Below are positions 63,301 through 64,000 of a DNA stretch of 64,000 bases, piece by piece (the first letter of the stretch is position 1; the number at the start of each line of letters is the position of its first letter). This DNA comes from Peribacillus sp. ACCC06369. Lineage in GTDB: Bacteria > Bacillota > Bacilli > Bacillales > DSM-1321. The position numbers and the translations under genes are program-made. A model generated the notes under the pieces. The model searched no databases and was not told the origin of the DNA. It was given only the letters and a program-made list of their open reading frames with translations. The stretch lies in the NCBI RefSeq assembly GCF_030348945.1, contig NZ_JAUCEN010000002.1:1116001-1180000 (forward strand). Direction: 5' to 3'.

Positions 63301-63412
63301 TTTTACTTGTCATCGATATGCAATGGAACATTTTACCGAAAATCAAGTAATTCGTCTACCCACTCCCGTATTGCGCCAAAATATGAATGATTTGATCATC
63401 CCCGAAATATAA
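60392..63412 (+). CDS. yhaN: SbcC/Rad50-like ATPase YhaN with internal membrane segments
   Basis: A 1006-aa SMC-type ATPase. The N-terminal Walker A GENESGKST (residues 30-38) and C-terminal signature SRGTAEQIYVSLRLA with Walker B FPLIIDDSFVNFD form the split ATP-binding head. About 800 residues of coiled coil lie between. Near residues 480-520 are two hydrophobic segments (GSLMVLLCVGAIGSYF and LLGIILLAIAVLFA), so the middle is probably membrane-attached. It pairs with YhaO. Length is slightly above B. subtilis YhaN. GGAGGAGG precedes the ATG. Confidence 0.92.
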   Translation: MIIKDLHVYGYGKLENQRFPELGQLQIFFGENESGKSTIMSFIHSMLFGFPTKVQNEPRYEPKMHAKYGGRLSLITKKDGEVIIERVKGKATGDVKLTFESGRVGGEEELNEILHGVDKNYYQSIFSFDLQGLQGLHTLSEGTMSKYLLSAGLIGNDKLLEAETKLQKELDLRFKPSGQKPQLNVRIKELKELQKKVKASEEEQQSYTSLLQEEAKLKEDLSEITEDIQEIEETLVNMSTFLRIKPLVEERGKLETEIGKIKGVSFPVDGLKRLEQLQAVGMPLKAQLAALTDKVTKLEGNLTEIEIKPFIKENKEQIEHAIDQGVLLEKLELDIRKAEHERLMEEKNIEKVKQELFLDVSDDEIRKLDISTFMKEKVKRAEREKHRLQNDKKQLDEKYGLQKGNLETSEARLREIKAQIMPAEKRKELEALYTKQHNTEFEAAKSHILDEQILEVEKQLALQRKKAAHHRKRARIMNGSLMVLLCVGAIGSYFSEQILLGIILLAIAVLFAVSRSLFKGDDILSGYIRQLDELKRKRAAIGSETYRGSEGESMGQLLELDQRLQRRFESERFKYEEREEAFESTIQEYAAWEAGRDRLDKEVRGILSGWGLSYPGVDFNLESVFELLEKWKEAVDRKYETIKRYQFLYAEFEGKSKALFHFAHSLDFEPSTWREAIGLLKREMNRTVEFSVQLAQWMQEQSRLTNEIEQLTMEKDYLDAEMEQLFKLAKVRDEEEFRHDAALSEKKVTLQKQLDLITIQIGQSGMQPEQIQTYLKQGITTYTFENLERRRKDSVKVKSLLLEKQSDAKHRIKQLEASGIHDDLLHRFYEEKAAFNEEAKEWTKLAIAKSLLNKTLDRYKRERLPKVIADADRHFAFLTNGSYRKIILDQSGEGIWVQRSDGLSFRVEEVSRGTAEQIYVSLRLALADHTFENDSFPLIIDDSFVNFDAERTKRMLELLKKVSEKRQIFFFTCHRYAMEHFTENQVIRLPTPVLRQNMNDLIIPEI

Positions 63413-63447
63413 TGGGATTTATACTATAAATAAAGAGAGTGAAGTCA

Positions 63448-63861
63448 TTGAATATGAATGAGTTTGTAAGCCACCATGATTCTTCTTTAGAGTTAATCAT
63501 CGAAAAGGAGTTTCCTGATAAACGATGTGTTGGAGGGAAATATTCTGCCAAAGGACATACCATTACTTTATATAGTAGAGATATCGAAATTCAGTGTGAA
63601 CGCTCCCTAGGCTCACTTGAAATGCTTGAAGAATATACATGGGTGATTCTCACACATGAGTTGGGCCACGCGCTAGACCCCGATCTTGCTGTACTTAGTG
63701 ACCAGCTATACAGTACAGAAAAATCAGAAATCCTTTATCAAATAGAGGTCAATGCCTGGAACATCGCAGAAGGTTTAGTACCTTTTATCGATCAGGATTT
63801 ATTTACCTTCATTAGAGATGAATCCCTGGCACATTGTACAAATCGCCTGCTGGTCGGTTAA
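63448..63861 (+). CDS. HExxH-motif putative metalloprotease (137 aa)
   Basis: A 137-aa protein with a zincin-type motif HELGHALD (HExxH, near residue 70) preceded by a long helix and followed by an acidic region. Such compact HExxH proteins resemble IrrE/ImmA-like or SprT-like metalloproteases, but no known family is certain. The start is uncertain: GTG at 63439, TTG at 63448 and ATG at 63454 are in frame; the TTG best fits the AGAGAGTGA site. It lies 35 bp after yhaN on the same strand, so co-transcription is likely, and a terminator follows it. Confidence 0.65.
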   Translation: MNMNEFVSHHDSSLELIIEKEFPDKRCVGGKYSAKGHTITLYSRDIEIQCERSLGSLEMLEEYTWVILTHELGHALDPDLAVLSDQLYSTEKSEILYQIEVNAWNIAEGLVPFIDQDLFTFIRDESLAHCTNRLLVG

Positions 63862-63864
63862 AAG

Positions 63865-63888
63865 GCTCTCCAAATGGAGGGCTTTTTT
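63865..63888 (+). terminator. Terminator after the HExxH gene
   Basis: GCTCTCC and GGAGGGC (one G-U pair) form a stem with an AAAT loop followed by TTTTTT. It probably ends the yhaO-yhaN transcript. The last 110 bases of the window show nothing further. Confidence 0.82.
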
Positions 63889-64000
63889 ATTTTCCGCTCA
63901 ATCTAGTTAGGAGATTTCGACAAAGGATTTCCCGGAGGGGGAGCAAGGACAGAATCTTTTGTTGGGCAAGTTAATACACTGAACTAAATTTTTTTACATT

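Overview
The window looks like chromosomal DNA of a low-GC, endospore-forming Gram-positive of the Bacillaceae. Gene content and order resemble the yhe/yha part of the Bacillus chromosome: bmrCD (yheI-yheH), yheE, a yheC/yheD block, yheB, yheA, a yhaX-like HAD gene, a yhaR-like crotonase, a yhzD-like gene, and yhaO-yhaN. The complete urease cluster with accessory genes suggests Peribacillus or a close relative rather than B. subtilis. That genus call is inference. Strong GGAGG ribosome-binding sites, frequent TTG/GTG starts and many rho-independent terminators fit this assignment. No rRNA, tRNA, insertion sequence, prophage or CRISPR array was seen.

Layout. 1-3.6 kb: end of a 2-oxo-acid dehydrogenase E2 gene, its E3, and an amino-acid permease. 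3.6-6.4 kb: hisC-type aminotransferase, two Lrp/AsnC regulators and an AhpD/CMD-like protein. 6.6-14.1 kb: mini-catalase, UbiB/ABC1 kinase with a phasin-like partner, a 38-aa ORF coupled to an SDR, AIM24 protein, glycerol kinase, CBS protein. 14.1-18.5 kb: class B PBP, an unknown gene, DUF2515 protein and a small membrane protein. 18.5-23.2 kb: an attenuator-type leader followed by the heterodimeric multidrug exporter BmrCD, then zinc-independent ribosomal protein L31 under a probable Zur box. 23.2-27.5 kb: S-box-controlled metI-metC, then fumarase. 27.9-31.3 kb: MsmX-type sugar ATPase with a PucR-type regulator, and an epimerase. 31.4-36.5 kb: Fe-ADH-type dehydrogenase, a second S-box operon (metNPQ) and an MBL hydrolase. 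36.7-44 kb: small genes, yheE, four consecutive YheC/YheD ATP-grasp genes, a broken yheB, and yheA. 44-46.5 kb: HAD protein, SplA-like protein, a 20-copy tandem repeat, DinB-like protein. 46.6-52.4 kb: ureABCEFGDH behind a GlnR/TnrA-like site. 52.5-58.9 kb: lipoprotein, HIT pseudogene, DDAH-like hydrolase, acyl-CoA synthetase, enoyl-CoA hydratase, cysteine synthase-like gene. 59-64 kb: yhaO-yhaN nuclease/ATPase pair and an HExxH protein.

Themes. Sulfur amino-acid metabolism appears three times (metIC, metNPQ, cysK-like), twice under SAM-I riboswitches. Nitrogen scavenging is represented by urease and its own nickel permease. Sporulation-linked functions are suggested by the YheC/YheD block and the SplA-like gene. 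Two genes are visibly decaying (yheB and a HIT-family gene). The most unusual structures are the BmrCD leader, the expanded ATP-grasp block and the tandem repeat island. I did not find evidence for a wholly new defence or mobile system.
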